A stretch of 64,000 bases of DNA, taken from Anatilimnocola aggregata. GTDB lineage: Bacteria; Planctomycetota; Planctomycetia; Pirellulales; Pirellulaceae. Shown piece by piece: positions 17,333 to 27,058 of this stretch. Numbering within the stretch: the stretch's first letter is position 1; each line of letters opens with the position of its first letter. A model generated the notes under the pieces. That model saw nothing but the letters and a program-made list of their open reading frames with translations, had not been told where the DNA came from and did no database searches. The position numbers and the translations under genes are program-made. Where the stretch lies: assembly GCF_007747655.1 (NCBI RefSeq), contig NZ_CP036274.1:8928001-8992000 (forward strand), given 5' to 3'.

Positions 17333-19756
17333 TTAGGTGGCTGGTTCGGAGCTGCCATCGGGTTTGACGAGCCACGGTTGCCAAACGAGCAGAACCTGAT
17401 TCACGGCGATGTCGGTCTTTTTGGGCGTGATCTGAATTTCGCTCAAGTCGAGCGCTTGCTCCGAGAATTGCTCGGCGACTTTGTCGCTCTCGGTTTTGAA
17501 CTCCGCTTCCAGATCGGCGAGTCGCTGCGCGAGCGCTTCGACCGATTCATTCGCCTGGCCGATATCTTGCCGCTCTTTGGAGATCCGCGTTGCCGCCCGC
17601 ACGCTGCTGGCGGCGCGGGTCATGTTGGCGGTACTGGCCAGTTTGCGGCCGAAAATCGCGCCGAGCAGCGAAGTGCCAATGGAAATGGCAGCGTTCATGG
17701 TCTGTTGCGAGGCCTGCGCTTTTTCTTTCTCGACCCGCTGTTCCGCCTTGCGGATTTGCTCTTGAATGCTGGCGATCTTCGGTGCGTACTTGGTGCGTAA
17801 CTTCTCCACCAATAAGTCCCGTTGCTCGCGGGCTCCTTGCGACAAGCGGACGCGAAAGTCAGCTTCCGTTTCGCCGGGCTGCGAACATTGCTTGAGCGCC
17901 GCGCATTTCCAAATCGATAGTTTGCGATTGCGGTAGATGAAGTCTTTGAGCGCGGTCGTGAGTGACGTGTATTGCTTGGCCCGCGTCAGTTCGGCCGGGA
18001 GCGCGTTGAACTGCGCTTTGTCCTCGGGCGTCGATTCCAGCTCGAGCGATTCGTCTTCGAGCGGTTCGCATTCGGCCCACGGTTCGGCCGGCAGTGCTTC
18101 GTCGAGCGGCACGACAAAGGTGAGTCCCTGCGCATGATCGACACCAGACGCCGACTGCACAAAATGGACCTTGGCAATGCCGACCAACTGCGGGCGATAG
18201 GTGAGTCCCACATTGGGACCGCGACTCAACCGCCGCGGCTGAAAACGCTCGATGATCTCTGGCGGCAAGACCGACCGCTGCTCGCTGGCGTTGCCCAGCA
18301 GCGCGGTGGCCCGGGCAGCACCACCAGTATCGACATGTGCAGCCTTCTTTTCCGCCATCAGCTGAGACATTTGCTCGCGCGTGAGTGGCCCGCGAAGGAA
18401 AGACAAGGCCCAACGCGATTGAAAGACAACCGGCGCGTCGTCGTGGACGTTATTCATCAAGAAGACGCGGCTGCCGAGGCCCGAGAGGATCCTTTCCATC
18501 TGGCCGCGGTCGAACGATTGACCCACCGTGGCCGAAGCACCTTCCAGGCCATCGAGCACGCGCAGCTTGTCGCGCTCGGTTTGCAGGCGACCGAGGAACC
18601 AGGTGCCGCAGTTAGATAGGCCCTTGTAATCGAGATCGACCGGATTTTGTGTTGCCAGGACCACACCCAGGCCGAACGCGCGGGCCTGCTTGAGCAGCGT
18701 GAGCATCGGCGTCTTCGAGGGTGGGTTGGCGCTGGGCGGAAAGTAGCCGAACACTTCGTCCATGTAGAGGAGAGCGCGCAAGCTCGACGTGCCCGATTGA
18801 TTGCGCATCCAGGCGATCGTTTCACTGAGCAGAATGGTGACGAAGAACATCCGCTCGGCATCGGAGAGGTGCGAGATGGAGAGGATCGAGAGTCGCGGCT
18901 TCCCTTCTGGCGTGTAGAGCAGCCGCTGAATATCAAGCGGTTCGCCGGTCATCCACGCGCTGAAGCCAGGAGATGCAAGGAGGTTGTTCAACTGCATCGA
19001 GAGGGCGAAGCGCTCTTTCGCGGGAAAGAAGCTTTCGAGATCCATGACGCCGATCTTGTCGAATGGCGGCTGCTGTAAGTAACGAATGAGCGCGGGCATA
19101 TCGACGCTTTGGCCGTCGCGCCAGGCGCGGTCGAGAATGTTGGCGAGCAAGATATGTTCGCGGCTGCGGAGCGGATCACCTTCGAGCCCCATCAGGCCCA
19201 GCAAGCTAGCTGCGGCTGCGGAGATGGCATCGCGAAAAGCCTCGGCATTCTGCACCGTCGACTGCGGCGGCGCTGCGAGTGAGCGGAGCACCGTCAGCGG
19301 AATACCCGCACTGCTGCCGGGTGTGTAGACGGCGATATCGACCGCGTCGCGAAACTTCGCAATCCGGTCGGGCGTTTGTCCCCACTCGGCGAGGCCGGCC
19401 TTCCATTGTTCGGCTGTTTTGGCGGCCAGTTCCTCCGGCTTCTGTCCCTTGCGCAGCGCTTCGGCCGGATCGATCCACGGGGCAAAGTCGCTAGCCTTCA
19501 AATCGGGAAACGTGAGCAGCAGGTTGCCGAGATCCCCCTTGGGATCGATGACGATCGCAGGGATGCCGTCGATGGCTGCTTCTTCCAGGAGTGAGATTGC
19601 GAGACCCGTTTTGCCGCTGCCCGTCATGCCCACAATCACGCCGTGTGTGGTCAGATCCTTCGAGTCATACAGTAGCAGTTCGTCCGTGTGCTGCTTGCGC
19701 TCGAGGTCGTATTGTTTGCCTAAATAGAAGACGCCTAAACGCTCGAAGTCTTGCAT
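17333..19756 (-). CDS. HerA/DUF87-type P-loop ATPase with C-terminal coiled coil
   Basis: This encodes 807 residues. Walker A is GMTGSGKTG (43-51), followed by IPAIVIDPKGDLGN typical of HerA/FtsK-like hexameric ATPases. Walker B is LRALLYMDEVFG. VVLATQNPVDLDYKGLSNCGTWF is the sensor-like element of this group. A later charged segment (LVEKLRTKYAPKIASIQEQIRKAEQRVEKEKAQ and around VEALAQRLADLEAEFKTE) should form coiled coils flanking a Gly/Ala segment. Related proteins pump or tether DNA, sometimes with nucleases such as NurA. No nuclease lies beside it, so its substrate is undefined. Confidence 0.8.
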   Translation of the reverse strand: MQDFERLGVFYLGKQYDLERKQHTDELLLYDSKDLTTHGVIVGMTGSGKTGLAISLLEEAAIDGIPAIVIDPKGDLGNLLLTFPDLKASDFAPWIDPAEALRKGQKPEELAAKTAEQWKAGLAEWGQTPDRIAKFRDAVDIAVYTPGSSAGIPLTVLRSLAAPPQSTVQNAEAFRDAISAAAASLLGLMGLEGDPLRSREHILLANILDRAWRDGQSVDMPALIRYLQQPPFDKIGVMDLESFFPAKERFALSMQLNNLLASPGFSAWMTGEPLDIQRLLYTPEGKPRLSILSISHLSDAERMFFVTILLSETIAWMRNQSGTSSLRALLYMDEVFGYFPPSANPPSKTPMLTLLKQARAFGLGVVLATQNPVDLDYKGLSNCGTWFLGRLQTERDKLRVLDGLEGASATVGQSFDRGQMERILSGLGSRVFLMNNVHDDAPVVFQSRWALSFLRGPLTREQMSQLMAEKKAAHVDTGGAARATALLGNASEQRSVLPPEIIERFQPRRLSRGPNVGLTYRPQLVGIAKVHFVQSASGVDHAQGLTFVVPLDEALPAEPWAECEPLEDESLELESTPEDKAQFNALPAELTRAKQYTSLTTALKDFIYRNRKLSIWKCAALKQCSQPGETEADFRVRLSQGAREQRDLLVEKLRTKYAPKIASIQEQIRKAEQRVEKEKAQASQQTMNAAISIGTSLLGAIFGRKLASTANMTRAASSVRAATRISKERQDIGQANESVEALAQRLADLEAEFKTESDKVAEQFSEQALDLSEIQITPKKTDIAVNQVLLVWQPWLVKPDGSSEPAT

Positions 19757-19898
19757 GGCAGCGGGTCCACTTCACGTTCGTGGTGATTCGACAAGGTGCG
19801 CGATAAGAGTGACCATTCTACGAATTGAAGTGGCCCGTGAGAAATGGGCGCACGAAAAAGCGGGGCCATGCTTTTAATCATTGCCCCGCTAGTTTTTT

Positions 19899-19964
19899 GT
19901 AGCGTGGGCTTTAGCCCACGACGAGTCGTACGATGGCTGCAACGTGGGCTAAAGCCCACGCTAC
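19899..19964. repeat. nested palindromic repeat, 22-bp arms
   Basis: Arms 19899-19920 and 19943-19964 are perfect reverse complements. Each arm is itself palindromic (CGTGGGCTTTAGCCCACG), so two small hairpins or one long hairpin can form. It lies just beyond the 3' end of the superoxide dismutase gene and before the ATPase start, where it could end or protect the sod transcript. Confidence 0.72.
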
Positions 19965-19972
19965 GGGAGCGA

Positions 19973-20581
19973 CTACTTGGCGGCTGCGGCAAAACGGCGG
20001 GCGACTTCATTCCAGTTCACCACGTTCCAAAACGCAGTGATGTAGTCCGGGCGACGATTCTGATAATTGAGATAATACGCGTGTTCCCACACGTCGCAGC
20101 CGAGGATGGGCGTCTTCCCTTCCATCAGCGGGCTGTCTTGATTGGCAGTGCTTTCGACCACCAACTTGCCGCCGACGACGTTCAACCAGGCCCAACCGCT
20201 GCCAAAGCGCGTGGCACCGGCCTTCGCAAAAGCTTCTTTGAACTGAGCAAAGCTGCCGCACGCGGCATTGATGGCTGCGGCCAGTTCGCCGGTCGGTTCG
20301 CCACCAGCACCGGGGCCCATCACGGTCCAGAACAAGCTATGGTTGGCATGACCGCCGCCATTGTTGCGGACGGTGGCGCGAATGTTTTCGGGAATCTTGT
20401 TCATGTCGGCAATCAGCTGTTCGACGGGGAGTTTTTCCCATTCGGTGCCGGCGATGGCCGTGTTGACGTTGTTGATATATGCCTGGTGATGCTTGGTGTG
20501 ATGGATTTCCATCGTGCGGGCATCGATGTGCGGCTCAAGCGCGTTATTAGCATAAGGAAGAGCCGGAAGTGTGTAAGCCAT
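19973..20581 (-). CDS. sodA: superoxide dismutase, Mn type
   Basis: This encodes 202 residues, the normal length. The ATG at 20581 follows AGGAG at about 7 bases. The enzyme dismutates superoxide to oxygen and hydrogen peroxide in the cytoplasm. Metal ligands are His27, His81, Asp163 and His167 (DVWEHAYYL). Gly-Gly-Gly 75-77 and Gln148 (NQDSPLM) point to manganese rather than iron. It is followed downstream by a strong palindrome. Confidence 0.94.
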   Translation of the reverse strand: MAYTLPALPYANNALEPHIDARTMEIHHTKHHQAYINNVNTAIAGTEWEKLPVEQLIADMNKIPENIRATVRNNGGGHANHSLFWTVMGPGAGGEPTGELAAAINAACGSFAQFKEAFAKAGATRFGSGWAWLNVVGGKLVVESTANQDSPLMEGKTPILGCDVWEHAYYLNYQNRRPDYITAFWNVVNWNEVARRFAAAAK

Positions 20582-20885
20582 GTGTGTTCTCCTACGATGA
20601 ATTTGCCCAGTGAGACGCGAAAGAGCATCCTGAGCGCGTGAAACGTGGTGTCAGCCAGACTTGCCAGGTTTGATCGCCAAACTCCGTTGCCAACCCCCGT
20701 CGGACAACGCCGCAAGTCGTTCCGCTGACCTGAATTCTGAGATTCAATTCTGCCAATGAAGCACTGAGCGCAGCATACCGAACAGGGCCAGAGTCAGCAA
20801 TTAGGGCAACTGGCCGGCATCACGCCAGCGCGTGATGCTTTGCGGGGAGTAAGACCTTGCGGCGGAGCGTGAGGAGCACTACCGG
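20582..20885. other. intergenic region upstream of sod
   Basis: These 304 bases should hold the sod promoter and the transcript end of the ccsA gene. I could not pick out a convincing promoter or terminator. The only clear signal is the sod ribosome binding site at its lower edge. Confidence 0.4.
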
Positions 20886-23800
20886 TTAAGTACTCTGCGG
20901 AGCTGCGGGACCGTTGCCGGAGTCTTGGCGCACACTCCACCAATACTTTAGTGGAATAAGGCCAATGGTGATGATGATTAGCTGCGACAGAACGAACGTC
21001 GCCAGCGTTTCCATCACGCCGAACTTCTGACCGTACGAGTGCAGGCCGACGTCCAGGCCGTTTACGCCAAACCAAGACCAGCTGGTCATGATGTTGCCGC
21101 CAATGGCCAGCAAGGCGAGACCACGATCGCCGACTAACTTGTCCCAGCGGGCATGCAGCACGAGGGCATTCCACAGCACGATGATTAGAGCGCCGTTTTC
21201 CTTGGGATCCCAGCCCCAGAACCGGCCCCAGGAATCGTCAGCCCACAAGCCGCCGAGCACGGTGCCGAAGAAGCTGAAGAAAATAGCAAAACAGGTGGTG
21301 CCATAAATCATCCGCGCGAGAATCTTGCGACTGCCGCCATCTAAGCGCGGCGTGGCAACGCCGAGAATCACATAGAGCAGGCCCATGAAGCCCGCGAAGT
21401 ACGTGGCGCCATAGCCGAGCGTAATGCAGACCACGTGCGTGGCAAGCCAGAACTGCGTATCGAGCACGGCTTGCATCACGCCAATTGTGTCGCCGTCGAT
21501 CCCCAGGAAGTAAGCAATGATGAGCGTCGAAAAACCGCAGAGCGTGGCCACCAGATTGCCGAGGCCAATGCGGAAGACCAGCTCGGCGACGATGCCAAAA
21601 AAGACACAAGCCCAGCCAATGAAGATCGCCGACGAATAGAGGTTCGTTACCGGCGGCCGACCCGAAATGTAAATTCGCAGCCCGAGCGCGGCCGTGTGCA
21701 TGATGAACGTGAGAACCACCAGCGTGAATGCCGTCCAACTCATCGTGCGCGAAGGAATCAGCCAACCGATCATCGCAATCAGAAACGCGACGACATACAA
21801 AATCATGCCGACGTAAAACGGCGAGAAGTGGTTAAACCACGTTTCGAGTTCCAACTTATAGGCGTGATATTCCGGCGGATCGGCCTTTTGCACCAGCGCT
21901 TCGTAACGGGCGACAGCGGCGTTGAATTCGGACGGATTATCGGCGACATAGGCATCGATAATGGTGTTGAACGCAGCGAGGCGGCGATCGGGTTCGTTAT
22001 TCGGATTCAGCGAGGAAATGAAGCTATCGAGCGAAGCTTCGGGGAGTAGGAGCCAATCGATCTTGTCGGTTCGCTGGCCGGTCTTCTCGTCGACCACCTG
22101 GCCCGGAATGAGCCGCGGCGGATGCTCGGTCTTGAGCATTTCGGTTTCCGACTTCCACATGCGAAACGCCGCGATCGTCCGCTCGGCCAGTTGTTGATTG
22201 GCCTTGAGTTGCTCGGGCGAGGGCAATGGCAGCGGCGTGAGCGCTTTTTTCAGCTTGATGTAATTCTGCATCCCTTGCGCGATCTTGATCAGCCCGCGCT
22301 GCTGCGCCGTCTGCTTGTCTTTGGCGGTCTTACTCGCCGCTTCGACTTGCGATTGCAACTCTTGCAACTTGGGAATGAGATCGTTGAAGGCAAAGACATG
22401 CCCCTTGGTGTCCTTCAAGCTGAGCATTTTGCGAATGTCGGGATCATCGATTTTGATCACGCGATGTTCGTTGGCCGCGTCAGCGCCGGAGATGGCATCG
22501 AGCAGCCAGCGATTCGCGGCGATCTTTTCGTACTTCTTGCCATAGGCCCATTCACGCTGGCGCATGAGAAGGAGCGCGTTGCGAGCGACAGTATCGAGCG
22601 GCTTCACGCGGCCCGATTCAGCAACTGGCAAGCGGCCGAAGGCTTCGAAGTCGAACTGGTTCGCAGCGACTCTGGGAGTTCGCAGGCCTGAGCCCACAAA
22701 CATCAAAAAGATCACACTGGCGGCAATGACGCCGATGATCTTATCTCGCGATAACAAGGGCTGCTTCGGGCGCAGCACCTTGAGCTCTGCCTTCGCCGCC
22801 TTCTTGCCAGGCTTGCCCGAACTGGTTACCGGCTCGGCCAACTCAGCTGTCACAATATCGCCACTTTGCAGATCTTCCGACTCGCGCCGCCGCAAGAAGC
22901 GCACGAGTGTTTGCAGGAAGTGAGCGATCATGCCGACGGTGATAATCATCACCGCGACATAGGGAATCAAAAATCCGTTATTGCGCACAACGGCCAGGCT
23001 GGTTTGTTCGAGTCCGCCGGGCAGCGGCACGTAACCACTTTGATACAGAGTCAGCCCACTATAGCGGAGCGGGTCGTTCATCTTGATGTGGACGTCGGAG
23101 TGAATGCCGCTGCTCGTATCGGTGAGCTTGATGTCGGACGAATAGTTTTTGGGCGTCGCCGTGCCGACGTAGTCGTCCTTGCGGACGTCGATCAACTGCA
23201 CGGTGAACGGCACGTACTGCCGCTTAAAGCGGAGGGCAGTCAGATAAGACTTATCACCGTCGGCAACCGCCTCTAATTTTGATAAATCATCTTGCTCGGT
23301 AATGACCTGGGCGAGGAGAAAAGTCCCGAGGTCTTTGCCCGACTTCTTGTCCTTGAATTGAACGTAGGCCGCCGCGAGATCGACGGCGCTATCTGAGTCG
23401 GTTCCCTTCGCCGCTTCTAAAACCTTGATGGTCTCTTTCAACCCGATGCCCGCCGTGGCTGGCGATTTCTCGTCCTTCGTCAGTTTGCGAGTATCGGCAT
23501 TGCGTGCGTATTGCAGAACCGTGACCGAAACGGGCAGCAGACCCTGCGGGTCTTCAATCGCTTGCGGGGGCTTATTCTCTTTTGCCAGCTTCTCGTTGAG
23601 CGTGGCATTCGCCATTAGCACATCGACCGGAACCACGAAATGCTCGTCCTTTTCAGGATTCGAGCGGTCGATCAGGGCCAGTTCGGTCGAGCGAATATCG
23701 CGCAGGTAGTTGGTCGTTTGCCCTTCCACCAGTGACATGTTGAATTCGGCCACGTAGTGGGCCACGAACAATTCATTGAACATCAGCAACAGCAGGCCCT

Positions 23801-24635
23801 GGTGGAGTAGCACCACGCCGCCGCGCTTTTGATACACCAGCCAACAGCCCACCAACAGTACGACGCCGGCGAGCGTGCCTTGCAGCAGTTGCCACATGAT
23901 GCGGAGCGCTTCGGCACCGGGGAATTCCAGCTGAAAGAGCAAGAACCACACGAGGGTCGAGTACGCCAGCAGCAGACCGCCGAACAGCCCCAGCATCGAG
24001 ATGCGGACGATGGTGAGCTTGGTTTGTTGAAAGGCGGGCTGAACGCCGAGCCAGATGTACGCAAACACTGCTCCGACCCACGTGGCAATCATGGCCAGCT
24101 GAAAGCCGGTCCAGAACTGTTCCCAACTGAACGGGGGCTGAGCCTGGAAGCCGCCGCGATTATGACCATTCAAAATAATCAGCAGTGTAAACAGCCAGCC
24201 GAAAGCGACCAACCCGATGCCGGCGAGAAGCGGCGTCATCTTCGTCTTGAGCTGCAACACCCAGCGAATATGTGCAAAGGCAATGTTGAGAATCATCACC
24301 ACGCCGACGACCATACCGCCCGGCATGGGAATCAGCGGAACCTTGAGGGTCTTCCACCCCGGGTAAAAGACCGAGGGAATCAGGTTGAGATCGACCCACA
24401 TGATCACGGCGCGAAAATAGGCTGGCATGACTTGCCAGATATCCATTTCGGTTTGCGCGAGCGTGCCGATGAAGATCACAAAGATGCCATAGGCAAACAT
24501 GGCCACGGCAATCTTCTGGGAAGCAAGCGGCGCGAGGACTCGGTCGACTTGTTCGAGCAGCGTGAGTTCGCGAGCCGATTTGCTGGTGCGAGCGGGAGCT
24601 TCCGCAAAGGCGTCGGAGGGAGAAACAGCGGACAT
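20886..24635 (-). CDS. fused ResB-CcsA cytochrome c biogenesis protein
   Basis: This encodes 1249 residues with many membrane helices. It begins with several helices near residues 40-300. A large soluble ResB-like domain follows, including DPLRYSGLTLYQSGYVPLPG. The C-terminal half is a CcsA/ResC haem-handling domain with the WWD-type signature (WADDSWGRFWGWDPKENGA) and histidines in HVVCITLGYGATYFAG. ResB and CcsA together carry haem outward and attach it to apocytochrome c (system II). A single fused chain is known in several phyla. The ATG at 24635 has GGAG upstream. The lipoprotein gene lies 97 bp upstream on the same strand. Confidence 0.88.
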   Translation of the reverse strand: MSAVSPSDAFAEAPARTSKSARELTLLEQVDRVLAPLASQKIAVAMFAYGIFVIFIGTLAQTEMDIWQVMPAYFRAVIMWVDLNLIPSVFYPGWKTLKVPLIPMPGGMVVGVVMILNIAFAHIRWVLQLKTKMTPLLAGIGLVAFGWLFTLLIILNGHNRGGFQAQPPFSWEQFWTGFQLAMIATWVGAVFAYIWLGVQPAFQQTKLTIVRISMLGLFGGLLLAYSTLVWFLLFQLEFPGAEALRIMWQLLQGTLAGVVLLVGCWLVYQKRGGVVLLHQGLLLLMFNELFVAHYVAEFNMSLVEGQTTNYLRDIRSTELALIDRSNPEKDEHFVVPVDVLMANATLNEKLAKENKPPQAIEDPQGLLPVSVTVLQYARNADTRKLTKDEKSPATAGIGLKETIKVLEAAKGTDSDSAVDLAAAYVQFKDKKSGKDLGTFLLAQVITEQDDLSKLEAVADGDKSYLTALRFKRQYVPFTVQLIDVRKDDYVGTATPKNYSSDIKLTDTSSGIHSDVHIKMNDPLRYSGLTLYQSGYVPLPGGLEQTSLAVVRNNGFLIPYVAVMIITVGMIAHFLQTLVRFLRRRESEDLQSGDIVTAELAEPVTSSGKPGKKAAKAELKVLRPKQPLLSRDKIIGVIAASVIFLMFVGSGLRTPRVAANQFDFEAFGRLPVAESGRVKPLDTVARNALLLMRQREWAYGKKYEKIAANRWLLDAISGADAANEHRVIKIDDPDIRKMLSLKDTKGHVFAFNDLIPKLQELQSQVEAASKTAKDKQTAQQRGLIKIAQGMQNYIKLKKALTPLPLPSPEQLKANQQLAERTIAAFRMWKSETEMLKTEHPPRLIPGQVVDEKTGQRTDKIDWLLLPEASLDSFISSLNPNNEPDRRLAAFNTIIDAYVADNPSEFNAAVARYEALVQKADPPEYHAYKLELETWFNHFSPFYVGMILYVVAFLIAMIGWLIPSRTMSWTAFTLVVLTFIMHTAALGLRIYISGRPPVTNLYSSAIFIGWACVFFGIVAELVFRIGLGNLVATLCGFSTLIIAYFLGIDGDTIGVMQAVLDTQFWLATHVVCITLGYGATYFAGFMGLLYVILGVATPRLDGGSRKILARMIYGTTCFAIFFSFFGTVLGGLWADDSWGRFWGWDPKENGALIIVLWNALVLHARWDKLVGDRGLALLAIGGNIMTSWSWFGVNGLDVGLHSYGQKFGVMETLATFVLSQLIIITIGLIPLKYWWSVRQDSGNGPAAPQST

Positions 24636-24732
24636 GCGAAAAACTCCGCGGCAAACTTAGGGAGAGGGCTGAGGGGGAAGTAGCTGATATCGTCAGTAGT
24701 CAGCTACGGATCAATTCGCGGCGCGAGACTCA

Positions 24733-25362
24733 CTACCACTTTAGGGACTTGGCAAACGCTTCGAAGTTGGCTCGTTCGCGTTCGGCCAGGGCCGTGTTGC
24801 CCCGCAGTTTGACGAACCAAGTGCGGTCTCCGTCGACCACGACCACACCTAAGATCGATTGCTTCTGCGGGGCATCTGCTGCGGAGTGCATTTCGATGAA
24901 CTGACCTTCCTGGCCGTTCACTTCGATGGGTTTGTAGGCTTTGGCTAAATCCTCGGCCGTAGCTTCGGGCAAATTCACCTGGCCACGCCAACGATTCATG
25001 TTCGCGGTCAAATCACCGCCGGCAGCACTGACCGTAATGTCGATCTTTTCGTCACCGTCTTTGACTTCGAACGCTTTCAGACTGAACTGGTTGCCGGCGG
25101 TCTCGGTCCACCCTTCGGGCATTTCAAATTTCAAATCCTCGCTGCCACCACCGGCCGGTGGGCGATTCACTCCGCCCCCCATGCCAAACGGCATGGCGGG
25201 CGCGCCGGCGGGACGCTTGATCTCGGTATGAATGGTTTCGGGCTTCGGAACCGAGTAATGGGCGATTTGATCCTGCTGCGAACAGCCCGTAAAGCTAGCG
25301 AGGGCAACGAGGCCTGTCAGCGCGGCAAGGAGAATGATCGGGGAACGAAAAACCAACGTCAT
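24733..25362 (-). CDS. lipoprotein of unknown function
   Basis: From the ATG at 25362 (GAGG at about 6 bases upstream) the protein has 209 residues. The signal sequence ends in the lipobox LASFTGC, predicting lipid attachment. A Gly/Pro-rich stretch (MPFGMGGGVNRPPAGGG) precedes a globular domain rich in beta sequence (EMPEGWTETAGNQFSLKAFEV). The tail ends with GNTALAERERANFEAFAKSLKW. Similar PsbP/DUF1795-like folds have this kind of ending, but I cannot assign it firmly. It precedes the cytochrome c assembly gene, which hints at an envelope role. Confidence 0.75.
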   Translation of the reverse strand: MTLVFRSPIILLAALTGLVALASFTGCSQQDQIAHYSVPKPETIHTEIKRPAGAPAMPFGMGGGVNRPPAGGGSEDLKFEMPEGWTETAGNQFSLKAFEVKDGDEKIDITVSAAGGDLTANMNRWRGQVNLPEATAEDLAKAYKPIEVNGQEGQFIEMHSAADAPQKQSILGVVVVDGDRTWFVKLRGNTALAERERANFEAFAKSLKW

Positions 25363-25448
25363 GAACAACCTCAAACGATTAGCTGGCAAAGACTTGCGAT
25401 CATACGGGCCAGCTGGCGTGGATCTTGAGCCAGCACACGCGATGTGCT

Positions 25449-25480
25449 GTTCCGGCAGTGGCGACAGGTTATGCCGGAAC
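25449..25480. repeat. 9-bp inverted repeat hairpin
   Basis: GTTCCGGCA (25449-25457) and TGCCGGAAC (25472-25480) pair around a 14-base loop. A third, partial copy of the motif (GTTCCGGCC) follows near 25496. It lies between two lipoprotein genes and has no T-run, so its role is unclear. Confidence 0.4.
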
Positions 25481-25630
25481 CGCGCGAAAACGCTTGTTCC
25501 GGCCTAAGCATTCAGGCGGGCAGTCCCCGGAGGGCTGACAATCCATTATAGCGCCGCCGCGCAGCAATCGTACAGGCAAAAGCGAGTGCTCAAGCGATTT
25601 CGGCGGGGAGATTGCCGGTCGGGCGGCCAG

Positions 25631-26188
25631 TTATTGGGCAGGGCGGCGGACCATCAGCTCGGCCTTTTCAGGATCGTAAAGATACTCCTGACCAGCCGGG
25701 AGTTGCGGGAGCTTGATCTGGTTTTCCTGAATGATCTTCTGCATGAACTCTTCGTGCGAGTTCGGAAATCGCCCTTCGGTCCCTTGGAACAGATTCATGG
25801 CCGACGGAATGGCGATCTGAAACACGACCTTCTCGCGGACCGCAAAGTAGGTCTTGGCAGGCTGCACGAGCAGGCCGTTCTCGTTGTCCAAACTGCGACC
25901 CTTAATCCCCACGCCCACGTCGGCCTTCACCGTTTCTGTTGTGTCGGCCGCTGGATTAGTTGGCGCTGGGGCATCCGGCGGTGGTGGTGGCTCAAATCCC
26001 ACACCGGGGGGCGGAACAGGCAGCGACGGCACCGGTGGCATCGGCAACGTCGGCGCAGGTGGCCCCGGCATGATCTCGGGCGCGGTGTCCGCAGGTTGAG
26101 GAGCCTGATTGTTGGAAGCAACGGGCGCGGCAGGGCCACAGCCCGCGATCAACAACAGACCAAGGCCGCAGAACCAATGCTTGCTCAT
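25631..26188 (-). CDS. proline-rich lipoprotein of unknown function
   Basis: This encodes 185 residues. The signal peptide MSKHWFCGLGLLLIAGC ends in a lipobox. A Pro-rich spacer with a PPPPP run (about residues 30-75) should project the C-terminal domain from the membrane. That domain (KTYFAVREKVVFQIAIPSAMNLF to KAELMVRRPAQ) is compact and conserved-looking but unrecognised. The polyproline run makes it a likely EF-P client. It lies 60 bp downstream of surE on the same strand. Confidence 0.7.
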   Translation of the reverse strand: MSKHWFCGLGLLLIAGCGPAAPVASNNQAPQPADTAPEIMPGPPAPTLPMPPVPSLPVPPPGVGFEPPPPPDAPAPTNPAADTTETVKADVGVGIKGRSLDNENGLLVQPAKTYFAVREKVVFQIAIPSAMNLFQGTEGRFPNSHEEFMQKIIQENQIKLPQLPAGQEYLYDPEKAELMVRRPAQ

Positions 26189-26248
26189 GAGAGAATCCCC
26201 GCCCTGTTTAGTTTGAACTCATCACGCTCCGCGTGAGGAATACCTTCA

Positions 26249-27022
26249 CTACACCGTTGGCACCGACAGCGTCCACTTTTCCATTTCGGCAAGCGTGGTC
26301 TGCCGAGTCATATTGTATTGCAACGGAGTGAGCGTCAGATAGCCTTTGGCAATTTCCGTGAGATCGGTCGGGTACCCTTCCGGCCGCGGCGGCGGGTCAT
26401 TCGTCGCCCAATAATAGGTTCGCCCTTTGGGGTCGACCCCCTTCACATAGTCTTCGCCATAGCGCGAAACACCCATCGGCACGATCTTGAGTTCGTTGTG
26501 GTCGCGATTGGTCGCAGCCGTGGGAATGTTCAGGTTGTACAGAACCGGCTCGGGGCCTTTGCGCTCGAGAATCTGCTCGATGATGCTGCGGCACATTTTG
26601 GCCGCTTTGCGAAACTGCGCATGCTCGTGATATTCGAGCGAGCAAGCGATGCTGGTGATGCCGAAGAAGGCTCCTTCGATGGCGGCGGCCACGGTGCCCG
26701 AATAGAGAACGTTGATCCCCGCGTTCAGTCCGCCATTAATTCCGCTGACGACGATATCGGGCGGGCGCTGGCAGAATTCAAAGATGCCAAGCTTCACGCA
26801 GTCAGCTGGGCTGCCGTCAACGGCCCAGCCGCGTAGGCGATCGTTGGCGTCGTAGACTTCCTTGGGGACCAGAGGTCGCAAGAACGTGATCGAATGGCCG
26901 ACGCCGCTCTGCTCGGTCGCCGGCGCAACCACGCGGACCTCGGCAATTTGCCGCAACTCTTCTTCTAAGGCCCGTAAGCCGGGGGCGTAAATTCCATCGT
27001 CATTTGTCAGCAAGATCAACAC
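26249..27022 (-). CDS. surE: 5'/3'-nucleotidase SurE
   Basis: This encodes 257 residues from a GTG start at 27022, preceded by GGAG. The family N-terminus MLILLTNDDGIYAPG carries the Asn-Asp-Asp metal site. VVAPATEQSGVGHSIT and VSGINGGLNAG complete the active site. SurE removes phosphate from nucleoside monophosphates and helps stationary-phase survival. It sits third in a minus-strand series behind a glycosyltransferase and a membrane protein, which suggests cotranscription rather than a shared pathway. Confidence 0.94.
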   Translation of the reverse strand: MLILLTNDDGIYAPGLRALEEELRQIAEVRVVAPATEQSGVGHSITFLRPLVPKEVYDANDRLRGWAVDGSPADCVKLGIFEFCQRPPDIVVSGINGGLNAGINVLYSGTVAAAIEGAFFGITSIACSLEYHEHAQFRKAAKMCRSIIEQILERKGPEPVLYNLNIPTAATNRDHNELKIVPMGVSRYGEDYVKGVDPKGRTYYWATNDPPPRPEGYPTDLTEIAKGYLTLTPLQYNMTRQTTLAEMEKWTLSVPTV

Positions 27023-27058
27023 GTTCAGTCAGCTCCTGCGTTGCCCTGTTCGATTCCG

